Of a DNA stretch of 64,000 bases, positions 34,487-43,016 are shown in pieces. Source of the DNA: Promicromonospora sp. AC04 (GTDB taxonomy: Bacteria; Actinomycetota; Actinomycetes; Actinomycetales; Cellulomonadaceae); assembly GCF_003058225.1 (NCBI RefSeq), contig NZ_QBUG01000010.1:124001-188000 (forward strand), written 5' to 3'. Made by a program: the position numbers and the translations under genes. The notes under the pieces are model-generated. The model did not search any database. It was not told the DNA's origin and saw only the letters and a program-made list of their open reading frames with translations. Position 1 is the stretch's first letter; every line of letters starts with the position of its first letter.

Positions 34487-35974
34487 GTGACCCACCCCGC
34501 TCCGCTTGCCCTCACCGTCGTCGACGCCCTGCTCCTGCCCGGTGCGGACACTGGACCCGAGTGGTACTTCGGCTGGCTCCAGGTCGGCACCGACGGGCGC
34601 ATAGTCGCCCTGGGTCCCGGGGACCCGCCGTCCGACACGCAGGGTGCGCCGGTGCTGGACGCCGGCGGCGCGATGGTGGCCCCCGGCTTCGTCTCCGCGC
34701 ACTCGCACCTGTTCACGTCCGGCCTGCGCGGCATCTCCCCCGACGCGACCCTGTACCCGTGGGTGCGCTCGATGATGGAGCTGTTCCGGCACACCGACGC
34801 GGAGGACATGTACTGGGCGACGCTGCACGGGTCGCTTGACTTCCTCGCCAACGGGGTGACCAGCGCGTACAACTTCATGCAGTCCGGTGTCACGTGGCTG
34901 TACGACCCGCGCACCGCACGTAACGTGCTCGGCCGGGTGCACCCCGACGACTACACGACCCGCCAGATGGACGGCACCGTCGATGCCGGCCTGCGTGCCG
35001 TGCACGCGATCCGGCTGGACGACGAGGCGGGTCCGGAGGACCAGGTGCTCGCGACCTTCGCGCGCAAGGTGGCCGCGGCGCGCGCCCCTGAGCGGGCGGG
35101 CCGCGACCAGCAGCTGGGGGTGTCCGTGATGGGCGCCGTCCAATGGGCGGCCACGTCGCGCACCGCGGAGCTCGAGGTGCGCGTGATGCGCGAGCACGGC
35201 ATCACCGACCAGGCCCACTTCGTGGAGACCGCCGAAGGGCTGGCCGTCCAGCGGGCCAAGTTCGCCTGGTACGAGGACGCCGGGGCGCTCGGTCCCGACC
35301 TGCTCCTCGGGCACTTCGTCCACCCCACCGACACGATGGTCGACCGCGTCTCGGCGGCGGGCAGCCCCGTGGTCTGGCAGCCGACGTCGAACGGGCGGCT
35401 CGGGTCCGGCGTCGCGGACGTCGTGCGCTACCGCGACGCCGGCATCGCGGTGGGCATCGGCCTGGACGACCAGTCGTGCACCGACATCTCCGACCCCTGG
35501 TCCAACATGCGGCTCGGCCTGTACTCGCAGCGTGCGCTGCACCACGACGCCGGGGTGCTCTCCCCGCGCGACGTGCTCCGCATGCACACGCTGGGGGCCG
35601 CCGAGGTGCTCGGCGTCGCCGACCGGGTGGGGAGCCTGGACGTCGGCAAGTACGCGGACTTCCTGCTCGTCGACCACCGGGCGCCGAGCACCGGCCCCGT
35701 ATGGGACGTCGTCGCGACCTACGTCCTCGCGTGCGGCCTGCGCAACCTGCGCGCGACGTACGTGGGCGGGCAGTGTGTCGCCCGCGACGGGCGCGGGACG
35801 ACGCCGCTCGCCGAGCGCGCCGACGCCGAGCTGGCCGAGCGGATCGAGCGAGCGGCGCACGCCGACGGGCGCAGGCTCGCGGTCACCGCGGAGCAGCTCA
35901 CCTCGGCGCGCGCCCGGAGGGACTCGCGCGGACCCGACAACGAGGCGGCCGGCGCGCACCAAGCCGCGAGATAG
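34487..35974 (+). CDS. AtzA/TrzN-like amidohydrolase
   Basis: 495 residues, GTG with AAGGAG ribosome binding site. Amidohydrolase motifs: VSAHSHLFTSGLRG (HxH), GHFVHPTDTMVDRV, and GLDDQSCTDISDP (Asp ligand, D-D-Q form). The 'RGIS...LYPWVRSMMELF' helix is typical of chlorohydrolase/deaminase relatives. It is the last gene of the flavin reductase operon and is followed by a strong terminator. The third amidohydrolase of the island. Confidence 0.82.
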   Translation: MTHPAPLALTVVDALLLPGADTGPEWYFGWLQVGTDGRIVALGPGDPPSDTQGAPVLDAGGAMVAPGFVSAHSHLFTSGLRGISPDATLYPWVRSMMELFRHTDAEDMYWATLHGSLDFLANGVTSAYNFMQSGVTWLYDPRTARNVLGRVHPDDYTTRQMDGTVDAGLRAVHAIRLDDEAGPEDQVLATFARKVAAARAPERAGRDQQLGVSVMGAVQWAATSRTAELEVRVMREHGITDQAHFVETAEGLAVQRAKFAWYEDAGALGPDLLLGHFVHPTDTMVDRVSAAGSPVVWQPTSNGRLGSGVADVVRYRDAGIAVGIGLDDQSCTDISDPWSNMRLGLYSQRALHHDAGVLSPRDVLRMHTLGAAEVLGVADRVGSLDVGKYADFLLVDHRAPSTGPVWDVVATYVLACGLRNLRATYVGGQCVARDGRGTTPLAERADAELAERIERAAHADGRRLAVTAEQLTSARARRDSRGPDNEAAGAHQAAR

Positions 35975-36042
35975 AACGCCAGCCAGACAGAACCATGGCG
36001 AAGTAGAACTGTGCACGATGTCCTGAGACATCACAGAACTGT

Positions 36043-36084
36043 GGCGAGATAGAACTGAAGCGCGATCTTCGGTTCTATCTCGCC
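36043..36084 (+). terminator. 18-bp hairpin terminator between convergent genes, with outer repeat arms
   Basis: GGCGAGATAGAACTGAAG, a 6-nt loop and its complement (one G-U). Outside it CGAAGTAGAAC (35999-36009) pairs with GTTCTACTTCG (36104-36114), and a further AGATAGAACGCC copy is at 35969-35980. The gap therefore holds a nested palindrome built from a repeated TAGAAC word. Confidence 0.75.
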
Positions 36085-36126
36085 GGGGTTCGCCTTCGCC
36101 CTGGTTCTACTTCGGCGAGAGGGGGG

Positions 36127-38157
36127 TCAGTCCTCCGAGGCGGCCGACGGCGCCGCCAGGCCCGCAGTGATCAGGTCCATCACGGAGGAGTCGGCCAGGG
36201 TCGTCGCGTCGCCCACCGCCCGGTCCTCGGCGACGTCGCGCAGCAGTCGGCGCATGATCTTGCCGGACCGGGTCTTGGGCAGCTCCTGCACCACGAGGAT
36301 CTTCTTCGGCTTCGCGATCGGGCCGATCTCCTTGCCCACGTGGTCGCGCAGCTCCTTCTGCACGTCGGCCGCGCCCTCCGGCGTCGCCGCCCGGCTCGCA
36401 TGGCTGCCGCGCAGGATCACGAACGCGACGACGGCCTGGCCGGTGGTCTCGTCGTTCGCGCCGACAACCGCGGCCTCCGCCACGATCGGGTTCGACACCA
36501 GCGCCGACTCGATCTCCGTGGTGGACAGGCGGTGGCCGGACACGTTCATCACGTCGTCCACGCGGCCCAGCAGCCAGATGTCGCCGTCCTCGTCCTTCTT
36601 GGCGCCGTCGCCGGCGAAGTAGAGGCCGTCGAACCGCGACCAGTACGTGTCCTTGTAGCGCTCCAGGTCGCCCCAGATGCCGCGGAGCATGGACGGCCAC
36701 GGCTCGGACAGCACGAGGTAGCCGCCACCACCGTCGGGCACGGGCTTGGCCTCGTCGTCGACGACGGTCGCCACGATGCCGGGCAGCGCCACCTGCGCCG
36801 AGCCGGGCTTGGTCCCGGTCACGCCCGGGAGCGGGCTGATCATGATGGCGCCGGTCTCCGTCTGCCACCACGTGTCGACGATCGGGGCCTTGTCGCCGCC
36901 GATGACGCGGCGGTACCACATCCACGCCTCGGGGTTGATGGGCTCGCCCACCGACCCGAGGACGCGCAGGGAGGAGAGGTCGAACCCGCCGGGGATGTCG
37001 TCGCCCCACTTCATGCAGGTGCGGATCGCCGTCGGCGCCGTGTAGAGGATCGAGACCTTGTACTTCTCGATGAGCTCCCACCAGCGGCCGCGGTGCGGGG
37101 AGTCGGGCGTGCCCTCGTACAGGACCTGGGTCGCGCCGTTCACGAGCGGCCCGTAGACCACGTAGGAGTGCCCGGTGACCCAGCCGACGTCGGCGGTGCA
37201 CCAGTAGACGTCGGTCTCCGGCTTCAGGTCGAACACGTTCTTGTGGGTGTATGCCGCCTGCGTGAGGTAGCCGCCGGTGGTGTGCAGGATGCCCTTCGGC
37301 TTCCCGGTGGTGCCGCTGGTGTACAGGATGAACAGCGGGTGCTCCGCCTCGACGGCGACCGGCTCGTGCTGGTCGGACGCCTCGGCAAGAGCCTCGTGCC
37401 ACCACACGTCGCGGCCCTCTACCCAGTCCACCTCCTGCTCGGTGCGCCGGACGACGAGCACCTTCCGCACGGTCGTCGGGTCGGCGCCCTCCTTGGGGGC
37501 GAGCGCCTCGTCGACGGCCGGCTTGAGGGCGGACGGGGCGCCGCGGCGGTAGCCGCCGTCGGCCGTGATGACCAGGGTGGCCTCGGCGTCGGCGATCCGG
37601 CTGCGCAGGGCGTCGGCGGAGAAACCGCCGAAGACGACGGAGTGCGGGGCGCCGATGCGGGCGCAGGCCAGCATCGCGACGACCGACTCGACGAGCATCG
37701 GCAGGTAGATGACCACGCGGTCGCCGGTCTGCACGCCCAGGGCGGTGAGCGCGTTGGCCGCGCGGGACACCTCCTGCTGCAGGTCGGCGTACGTGACCGT
37801 GCGGGTGTCGCCCGGCTCACCCTCGAAGTGGATGGCGACCCGGTCGCCGTTGCCGGCCTCGACGTGGCGGTCCACCGCGTTGTAGGCGGCGTTCAACGTG
37901 CCGTCGGCGAACCAGCGCGCGACGGGGGCTCCGCTCCAGTCCAGGGTCTCGGTGAACGGCGTCTTCCAGGTCACGAGGTTCTGAGCCTGCTCGGCCCAGA
38001 AGCCCAGGCGGTCGGCCGACGCCTTCTCGTACAGGTCGGCCTTCGCGTTCGCCTGGGCAGCGAACTCCGCGCTGGGCGGGAAGCTCCGGGTCTCGTGCAG
38101 AAGGTTCTCGAGGCTGGGGCTGGATGCCGAGCCCGACGTCGGGTTGGTGTCTGTCAC
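36127..38157 (-). CDS. acs: Acetyl-CoA synthetase
   Basis: 676 residues from the GTG at 38157 (GGAGG ribosome binding site; the longer open frame upstream has no family similarity). ATP-binding loop YTSGTTGKPKG, WWQTETGAIM, SGHRLSTTEIE and the acetylatable-lysine motif RTRSGKIMRR near the end are all present. Converts acetate, ATP and CoA to acetyl-CoA. Single gene, full length. Confidence 0.96.
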   Translation of the reverse strand: MTDTNPTSGSASSPSLENLLHETRSFPPSAEFAAQANAKADLYEKASADRLGFWAEQAQNLVTWKTPFTETLDWSGAPVARWFADGTLNAAYNAVDRHVEAGNGDRVAIHFEGEPGDTRTVTYADLQQEVSRAANALTALGVQTGDRVVIYLPMLVESVVAMLACARIGAPHSVVFGGFSADALRSRIADAEATLVITADGGYRRGAPSALKPAVDEALAPKEGADPTTVRKVLVVRRTEQEVDWVEGRDVWWHEALAEASDQHEPVAVEAEHPLFILYTSGTTGKPKGILHTTGGYLTQAAYTHKNVFDLKPETDVYWCTADVGWVTGHSYVVYGPLVNGATQVLYEGTPDSPHRGRWWELIEKYKVSILYTAPTAIRTCMKWGDDIPGGFDLSSLRVLGSVGEPINPEAWMWYRRVIGGDKAPIVDTWWQTETGAIMISPLPGVTGTKPGSAQVALPGIVATVVDDEAKPVPDGGGGYLVLSEPWPSMLRGIWGDLERYKDTYWSRFDGLYFAGDGAKKDEDGDIWLLGRVDDVMNVSGHRLSTTEIESALVSNPIVAEAAVVGANDETTGQAVVAFVILRGSHASRAATPEGAADVQKELRDHVGKEIGPIAKPKKILVVQELPKTRSGKIMRRLLRDVAEDRAVGDATTLADSSVMDLITAGLAAPSAASED

Positions 38158-38336
38158 GGTGTCCTCCGGTGCGCGTCTTCGCGTTCTTTCGGGCAGGGGC
38201 TTGGCGCTGCCTTGACGGTCTCTCTGCCCGGGAGTGTAGTCCCGGACGGTGACACCCCTCACAATCCGATGTCACCAGCTGAGACACCAGGTGCCTGCCA
38301 CGGAATGGCCCGGCGACCGGCCACGTTGGGGCAGGC

Positions 38337-39428
38337 GTGAGCCTCCTCTTCGAACCGATAGCTCTTCGCGGCCTGTCCCTGCCCAACCGCGTCTGGCTTG
38401 CGCCGATGTGCGAGTACTCGGCGGTCGACGGCGTCCCGAACGACTGGCACCTCGTCCACCTCGGTACCCGCGCCGTCGGCGGGTTCGGGCTGGTCCTGAC
38501 CGAGGCCACCGCCGTCGTGCCGGAGGGGCGCATCTCGCCGGAGGACACGGGCATCTGGAACGACGAGCAGACCGCCGCGTGGAAGCGCATCGTGGACTTC
38601 GTGCACGAGCGCGGGGCGCGCATCGGCATCCAGCTCGCCCACGCGGGGCGCAAGGCGTCGACCTTCCGTCCGTGGTCGCCCGTGCAGGGCAGCGTCCCGG
38701 TGTCCGACGGCGGCTGGCCGGCCCTCGGTCCGTCGGCCTCGCCCTACCCGGGGTACGCGACCCCGGCGGAGATGACGCCCGCGCAGGTGGCGGACGTTCC
38801 CGAGCAGTTCGCCGCGGCCGCGCGCCGGGCGCGCGAGGCCGGGTTCGACACGGTCGAGGTGCACGCCGCGCACGGGTACCTGCTCCACGAGTTCCTGTCG
38901 CCGCTCGCGAACTCCCGCACGGACGAGTACGGCGGGTCCGCGGAGGGACGCGCGCGGCTCGTCGAGGAGACGGTGGGAGCCGTGCGGTCCGCGTGGCCGG
39001 ACGACCTGCCCGTGCTGGTGCGGCTGTCGGCGACCGACTGGCTCGAGAACGGCCTCGCCGTGGACGACGTCGCCGCGGTCGCCGGCCGCATCGGCGCGCT
39101 CGGTGCGGACCTCGTCGACGTGTCGACCGGCGGTGTGGCGCCGGCGACGATCCCGGTCGGGCCGGGCTACCAGGTGCCGCACGCACGACGCGTGCGCGAG
39201 GTGACGGGCCTGCCGGTCAGTGCGGTCGGGCTGATCAGCGAGCCGGCCCAGGCCGAGCAGATTCTCGTGGAGGGCTCGGCGGACGCCGTCATGCTCGGGC
39301 GCGAGGCCCTGCGCGACCCGTACTGGCCGCTGCGTGCGGCACACACGCTGCGCGAGAAGATCGGGACGGTGCCCGTGGACTCCGGGGTGGGGGCGCAGCC
39401 GCAGTACAAGCGCGCGCAGTGGCGATGA
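38337..39428 (+). CDS. NADH:flavin oxidoreductase, old-yellow-enzyme (YqjM-like)
   Basis: 363 residues, GTG start. N-terminus LFEPIALRGLSLPNRVWLAPMCEYSA, ligand region IQLAHAGRKAS, HAAHGYLLHEFLSPLANSRTDEYGGS and the FMN phosphate site near VMLGREALRDPYWPL. Typical 'thermophilic-like' YqjM class that reduces activated C=C bonds. Probable role in detoxification of enones; the neighbour across the short gap is acs on the other strand. Confidence 0.9.
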   Translation: MSLLFEPIALRGLSLPNRVWLAPMCEYSAVDGVPNDWHLVHLGTRAVGGFGLVLTEATAVVPEGRISPEDTGIWNDEQTAAWKRIVDFVHERGARIGIQLAHAGRKASTFRPWSPVQGSVPVSDGGWPALGPSASPYPGYATPAEMTPAQVADVPEQFAAAARRAREAGFDTVEVHAAHGYLLHEFLSPLANSRTDEYGGSAEGRARLVEETVGAVRSAWPDDLPVLVRLSATDWLENGLAVDDVAAVAGRIGALGADLVDVSTGGVAPATIPVGPGYQVPHARRVREVTGLPVSAVGLISEPAQAEQILVEGSADAVMLGREALRDPYWPLRAAHTLREKIGTVPVDSGVGAQPQYKRAQWR

Positions 39429-39951
39429 CTCGTGATGGCTGTGCGGTGAGCGTGAATCACGGCTGAGGGCGATTCAACGCCGAGGGAATGTCGAGCGCGG
39501 TGATTCTTTTCCGGCCGGCGTGCATTCCGCGAAACGATTCGCCGAGCGGCCGGGCCCCTCGCACTTTCCGATCGCGATCCGGAAGTGCAAGGGCCCGGCC
39601 ACTACGGTGGCGAGATCTCGGCCCACGAGTACGGAATCCGGGAGCATCCTCAAGCCGGATACCGCTCTCACCAGCTGGCGGGGTGACCGTGCACTTCGCT
39701 CGCTGCCGAACGGGCCTAGACCCTTTCGACCCCCAGGGCACGGTCCCTGCCGCCCTGAATTCTTGCTGTGAACACAATCACACTGCCTTCCGCATACAAA
39801 AGCAACCTGGACACGCTGATCTTCACAATTGCCAATTCCTGTCATGCTGCCAATTGGCTGGGAAAATCTTCGGCCTTACCGTGGCTTGACCTGATGCGGT
39901 TGTTCGGTCGACCTCGAAGGGCTGATCTCGGGGTTGTTTCTGGCGCGGAGC
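39429..39951 (+). other. 523-bp gap with a large hairpin and lower-GC sequence, no supported gene
   Basis: A long hairpin at 39548-39600 has arms GGCCGGGCCC...GCACTTTCCG pairing with CGGAAGTGC...GGGCCCGGCC around ATCGCGAT; it could terminate the oxidoreductase transcript. From about 39760 to 39900 the DNA is markedly richer in A/T than the flanks (AACACAATCACACTG, CACAATTGCCAATTCCTG). Short open frames here have no motifs or ribosome binding sites. Possible gene remnant or small RNA locus. Confidence 0.5.
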
Positions 39952-40782
39952 TCAGCGGCGCCGCGACCGGCGTCGGGCCGCGCGCCAGACCAGCCAGACG
40001 GTGACGCCCACTGCCACCGCGCCCACCACCGCGAGGAGCGGGACGGGCTCGATGCGCGGGCGCAGCGCGATCGGGCGGGTGAACGCGAGCACACCCCAGC
40101 CGGACTGCGCCGCCCGGCGCTTGAGCACCCGGTCCGGGTTGACCACGTAGGCGTGCCCGACCGCGGACAGCATCGGGGCGTCCGTTATCGAGTCGGAGTA
40201 GGCGAAGCTGCGCGCGAGGTCGTAGTCCTCTCGCGCGGCGAGCCGGCGGACGCCCACCGCCTTGTTGTCGCCGTAGTTGTAGAAGTCGATCTCGCCGGTG
40301 AACCGGCCGTCCCGGACCGTCATCTGGGTGGAGAGCACATGGTCCGCGCCGAGCACGGCGGCGATGGGCTCCACCAGCACCGCGGCCGACGCCGACACCA
40401 CCACGACGTCCCGGCCCGCCGCGTGGTGCTCGGTGATGAGCTCGACCGCTTCCGCGTAGACGTACGGGTCGATGAGCTCGTGCACCGTCTGGGTCACGAT
40501 CTGCCGGACCTTCTCCACGTCCCAGCCCGTGACGAGCGACGACAGGTGCGCGCGCATCCGTTCCGTCTGGTCGGCGTCGGCGTTGCCGATCATGAAGACG
40601 AAGTGGGCGTAGGCGCTGCGCAGCACGTCGGCGTGCGAGATGAGCCCGCCCGCGATGAACGGCTTGGAGAACGCCGCCGACGAGCTGGTGGCGATGATCG
40701 TCTTGTCGAGGTCGAAGAACGCGGCGGCACGCGGAGCCCGCGGCAGCGGTCGAGGAGCGATCTGGGGAACCTGCTCGGTCAC
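39952..40782 (-). CDS. HAD-IB family hydrolase with C-terminal membrane anchor
   Basis: 276 residues, GTG start. HAD motif I is AAFFDLDKTIIATSSS (D-x-D), motif II VVVVSASAAV (Ser), motif III in SITDAPMLSAVGHAYVVNPD (D-D-like). This is the SerB/phosphatase-like HAD-IB subgroup. A hydrophobic helix (VPLLAVVGAVAVGVTVWLVW) and a basic tail anchor it in the membrane. Such genes sit divergent to ssd-tadA loci in many actinobacteria, as here. Confidence 0.88.
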   Translation of the reverse strand: MTEQVPQIAPRPLPRAPRAAAFFDLDKTIIATSSSAAFSKPFIAGGLISHADVLRSAYAHFVFMIGNADADQTERMRAHLSSLVTGWDVEKVRQIVTQTVHELIDPYVYAEAVELITEHHAAGRDVVVVSASAAVLVEPIAAVLGADHVLSTQMTVRDGRFTGEIDFYNYGDNKAVGVRRLAAREDYDLARSFAYSDSITDAPMLSAVGHAYVVNPDRVLKRRAAQSGWGVLAFTRPIALRPRIEPVPLLAVVGAVAVGVTVWLVWRAARRRSRRR

Positions 40783-41070
40783 GCGACGAGCCTAACGGGG
40801 TGTCCGGTCGTAGGACGGCTCTCAGCAGTGTGTTCTCCCATTCTGGATGAAATTCGTCCGTTCGAACGACAGACCCTGTTCACGGCGGGTCGGGTGTGCG
40901 AGCCCGACCACAGGCACCACTTTCCCCGGCCTGTGCACAGTCGCGCCGATGCGGGCAGCGCGGGGCGGCGTCGAGCGCCCAACCTGATTCCGGAGCCCGG
41001 GTGAAGTGCCCGGGCCGGGCCTGGTGGGTGCCGGGCGGAGGCCCGGGTCAGCCCGGGCAGAGGAGGCGCG

Positions 41071-41859
41071 ATGGTCAGCACAGTTGGCGGAGTGTCGTCG
41101 GAGCCGGGACGCGTGATCGGTGTGGTCGGGGCGTGCGGCGGAGCGGGCGCGTCAGTTGTGGCCGCGTGCGTGGCGCACGGGCTGCGGCGGAGCGGCGAGC
41201 GCGCAACGCTCGTGGACCTCGACGCGCACGCACCGGGGACGGACCTGCTTCTCGGGTCCGACGGCGGGCGCGGCGCACGCTGGCCGGACCTGGTCGGGGC
41301 GCGCGGCGAGGTGGAGGGGGTGGGCGTGGTTGCGGCCCTGCCCCGCTGGGGTGTGGTGCCGGTGCTGAGCGGCACCGCGCTGGGCGCACCGCCGGACGAC
41401 GACGTGGTGCTCGACGTCTGCCGTGGGCTGGTGCGAGCCGGCGAGACCCTGGTGCTCGACCTGCCGCGGCCCGGCGCCTGGGGCAGCGCGACCCGGCGGG
41501 GCGCCGGGCCCGCCGCGGAGGCGCCGGGCAGCGACGGCCTGGCCGTCCGGACCCTGCTGGCGGGGTGCGAGACGGCGCTGCTCGTGGTGCCGCTGACGCT
41601 GCCGGCAACGGTCGGTGCGCAACGGGCGCGCGACGCCCTGCGGGGAGCTGGTGTGCCCGACGTGCGGGTGGTGGCGCGCGGCCCCGCCCCCGGGGCGATC
41701 GACCAGGACGACGTCGTCGCCGCCCTGGGGCTGCCCGTCGTCGGGGTGATGGGTCGGGACGCCGGGCTCGCCCGGGCGATCGAGCGGGGCGAGGGCCCGG
41801 CGATGTCGCACCGAGCCACGCTCGGCCGGTTCGCCGCCGACGTGGCAGGTGCCCTGTGA
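41071..41859 (+). CDS. Ssd/CpaE-like MinD-family ATPase of the Tad locus
   Basis: 262 residues, ATG with AGGAGGCG ribosome binding site. The P-loop region reads GACGGAGAS, i.e. neither Walker lysine of MinD (K-G-G-x-G-K) is kept, as in mycobacterial Ssd septum-site proteins. VDLDAHAPGTD is the second motif. Known: in Tad systems CpaE localises the secretion machine; Ssd affects septation. The stop overlaps the tadA start by 4 bp. Confidence 0.82.
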   Translation: MVSTVGGVSSEPGRVIGVVGACGGAGASVVAACVAHGLRRSGERATLVDLDAHAPGTDLLLGSDGGRGARWPDLVGARGEVEGVGVVAALPRWGVVPVLSGTALGAPPDDDVVLDVCRGLVRAGETLVLDLPRPGAWGSATRRGAGPAAEAPGSDGLAVRTLLAGCETALLVVPLTLPATVGAQRARDALRGAGVPDVRVVARGPAPGAIDQDDVVAALGLPVVGVMGRDAGLARAIERGEGPAMSHRATLGRFAADVAGAL

Positions 41860-43016
41860 GTGCGCCGGCGGTCGAGGTCTCCCTGCTCGACGACGTCCGC
41901 GCGCGGCTTGCGACCGGACGCACCGGCGCGGACGCCGCCGTCCGTGACGCGGTACGGGACTCCGGGCGGGTGCTCGGGTCCGACGCACTGCGGGACCTGG
42001 AGCGTGCGGCCCGGGCCGAGCTCACCGGTGCGGGCCCGCTGCAGCCGCTGCTCGACCTGCCCGACGTGACGGACGTGCTCGTCAACGGCCCCCGCGACGT
42101 GTGGGTCGACCGCGGTGCGGGGCTCGTGCGGGTCCCGACCGACCTGGGATCGGCCACCGAGGTGCGGGCGCTCGCCGTCCGGCTGGCTGCGCTCGGCGGC
42201 CAGCGACTCGACGACGCCTGCCCCACCGTGGACGCGCGCCTGCCCGACGGCACCCGGCTGCACGCCGTGCTGGAGCCGCTCGCCGAAACAGGCGCGGTGG
42301 TCTCCCTCCGGGTGCTGCGGTCTCGCGCGTTCACGCTCGAAGAGCTCGTCGCCGGCGGCGCCCTGCCCGGCCAGTGGGCGGGCCTGCTGCGGTCGCTCGT
42401 CCTGCGGCGGGCGAACGTGCTGGTCAGCGGCGGCACGGGCACTGGAAAGACAACGCTGCTCAACGCCGTGCTGTCCCTGGTGCCCGACGACGAGCGCGTG
42501 GTGACCGTCGAAGAAGCCCGCGAGCTGCGACCAGCGCACCCGCACGTGGTGCACCTCGCCGCCCGACGCGCCAACGTCGAGGGCGCCGGTGCCGTGGACC
42601 TCGCAGACCTCGTGCGGAACGCGCTGCGCATGCGACCCGACCGGATAGTGCTCGGCGAGTGCCGGGGCGCCGAGGTGCGTGAGGTCCTCATGGCGATGAA
42701 CACCGGGCACGACGGTGGCTTCGCGACCCTGCACGCCAACGCGGTCGCCGTCGTACCGGCTCGGCTGGAGGCGCTCGCGGGCCTGGCCGGGATGACCCGG
42801 GAGGCGGTGGCCGCGCAGGCCGCCGGCGGGCTGGACGTGGTGCTGCACCTCCGGCGGTCGCGCGGGTCCCGGTACCTGGCGGAGATCGGGCTGGTCGGAC
42901 GCACCCGGGGCGGGGAGCTGGAGGTGCGGACGGCCGCGTGCTGGGACGGGAGTGGTGGCTGCGAGGTCGAGCCTGGCGCGTGGGGCGAGCTCGTGGGGAG
43001 GTACGGGCCGTGGTGA
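41856..43016 (+). CDS. tadA: TadA/CpaF secretion ATPase
   Basis: 386 residues from the GTG that overlaps the Ssd stop. N-terminal domain with LLDLPDVTDVLVNGPRDVWVDR, Walker A VSGGTGTGKTTLL, the Asp-box variant VVTVEEARELRP, the His box and Walker B region RMRPDRIVLGECRGAEVREVL, and GFATLHANA. It powers Flp pilus assembly. All motifs intact. Confidence 0.93.
   Translation: MSAPAVEVSLLDDVRARLATGRTGADAAVRDAVRDSGRVLGSDALRDLERAARAELTGAGPLQPLLDLPDVTDVLVNGPRDVWVDRGAGLVRVPTDLGSATEVRALAVRLAALGGQRLDDACPTVDARLPDGTRLHAVLEPLAETGAVVSLRVLRSRAFTLEELVAGGALPGQWAGLLRSLVLRRANVLVSGGTGTGKTTLLNAVLSLVPDDERVVTVEEARELRPAHPHVVHLAARRANVEGAGAVDLADLVRNALRMRPDRIVLGECRGAEVREVLMAMNTGHDGGFATLHANAVAVVPARLEALAGLAGMTREAVAAQAAGGLDVVLHLRRSRGSRYLAEIGLVGRTRGGELEVRTAACWDGSGGCEVEPGAWGELVGRYGPW

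Noticed and set aside
36043-36084. CRISPR-like array at the acs 3' end because of repeated TAGAAC words
   Set aside because: Repeats are short, in both orientations and unevenly spaced; it is a nested palindrome, not an array.
39768-40004. Small forward frame in the A/T-richer gap
   Set aside because: No ribosome binding site, and its 3' part overlaps the HAD hydrolase gene on the other strand.
40855-40872. GTTCGAAC palindrome near the ssd promoter as a LexA box
   Set aside because: It lacks the spacing of the actinobacterial SOS box (TCGAAC-N4-GTTCGA); treated as chance.
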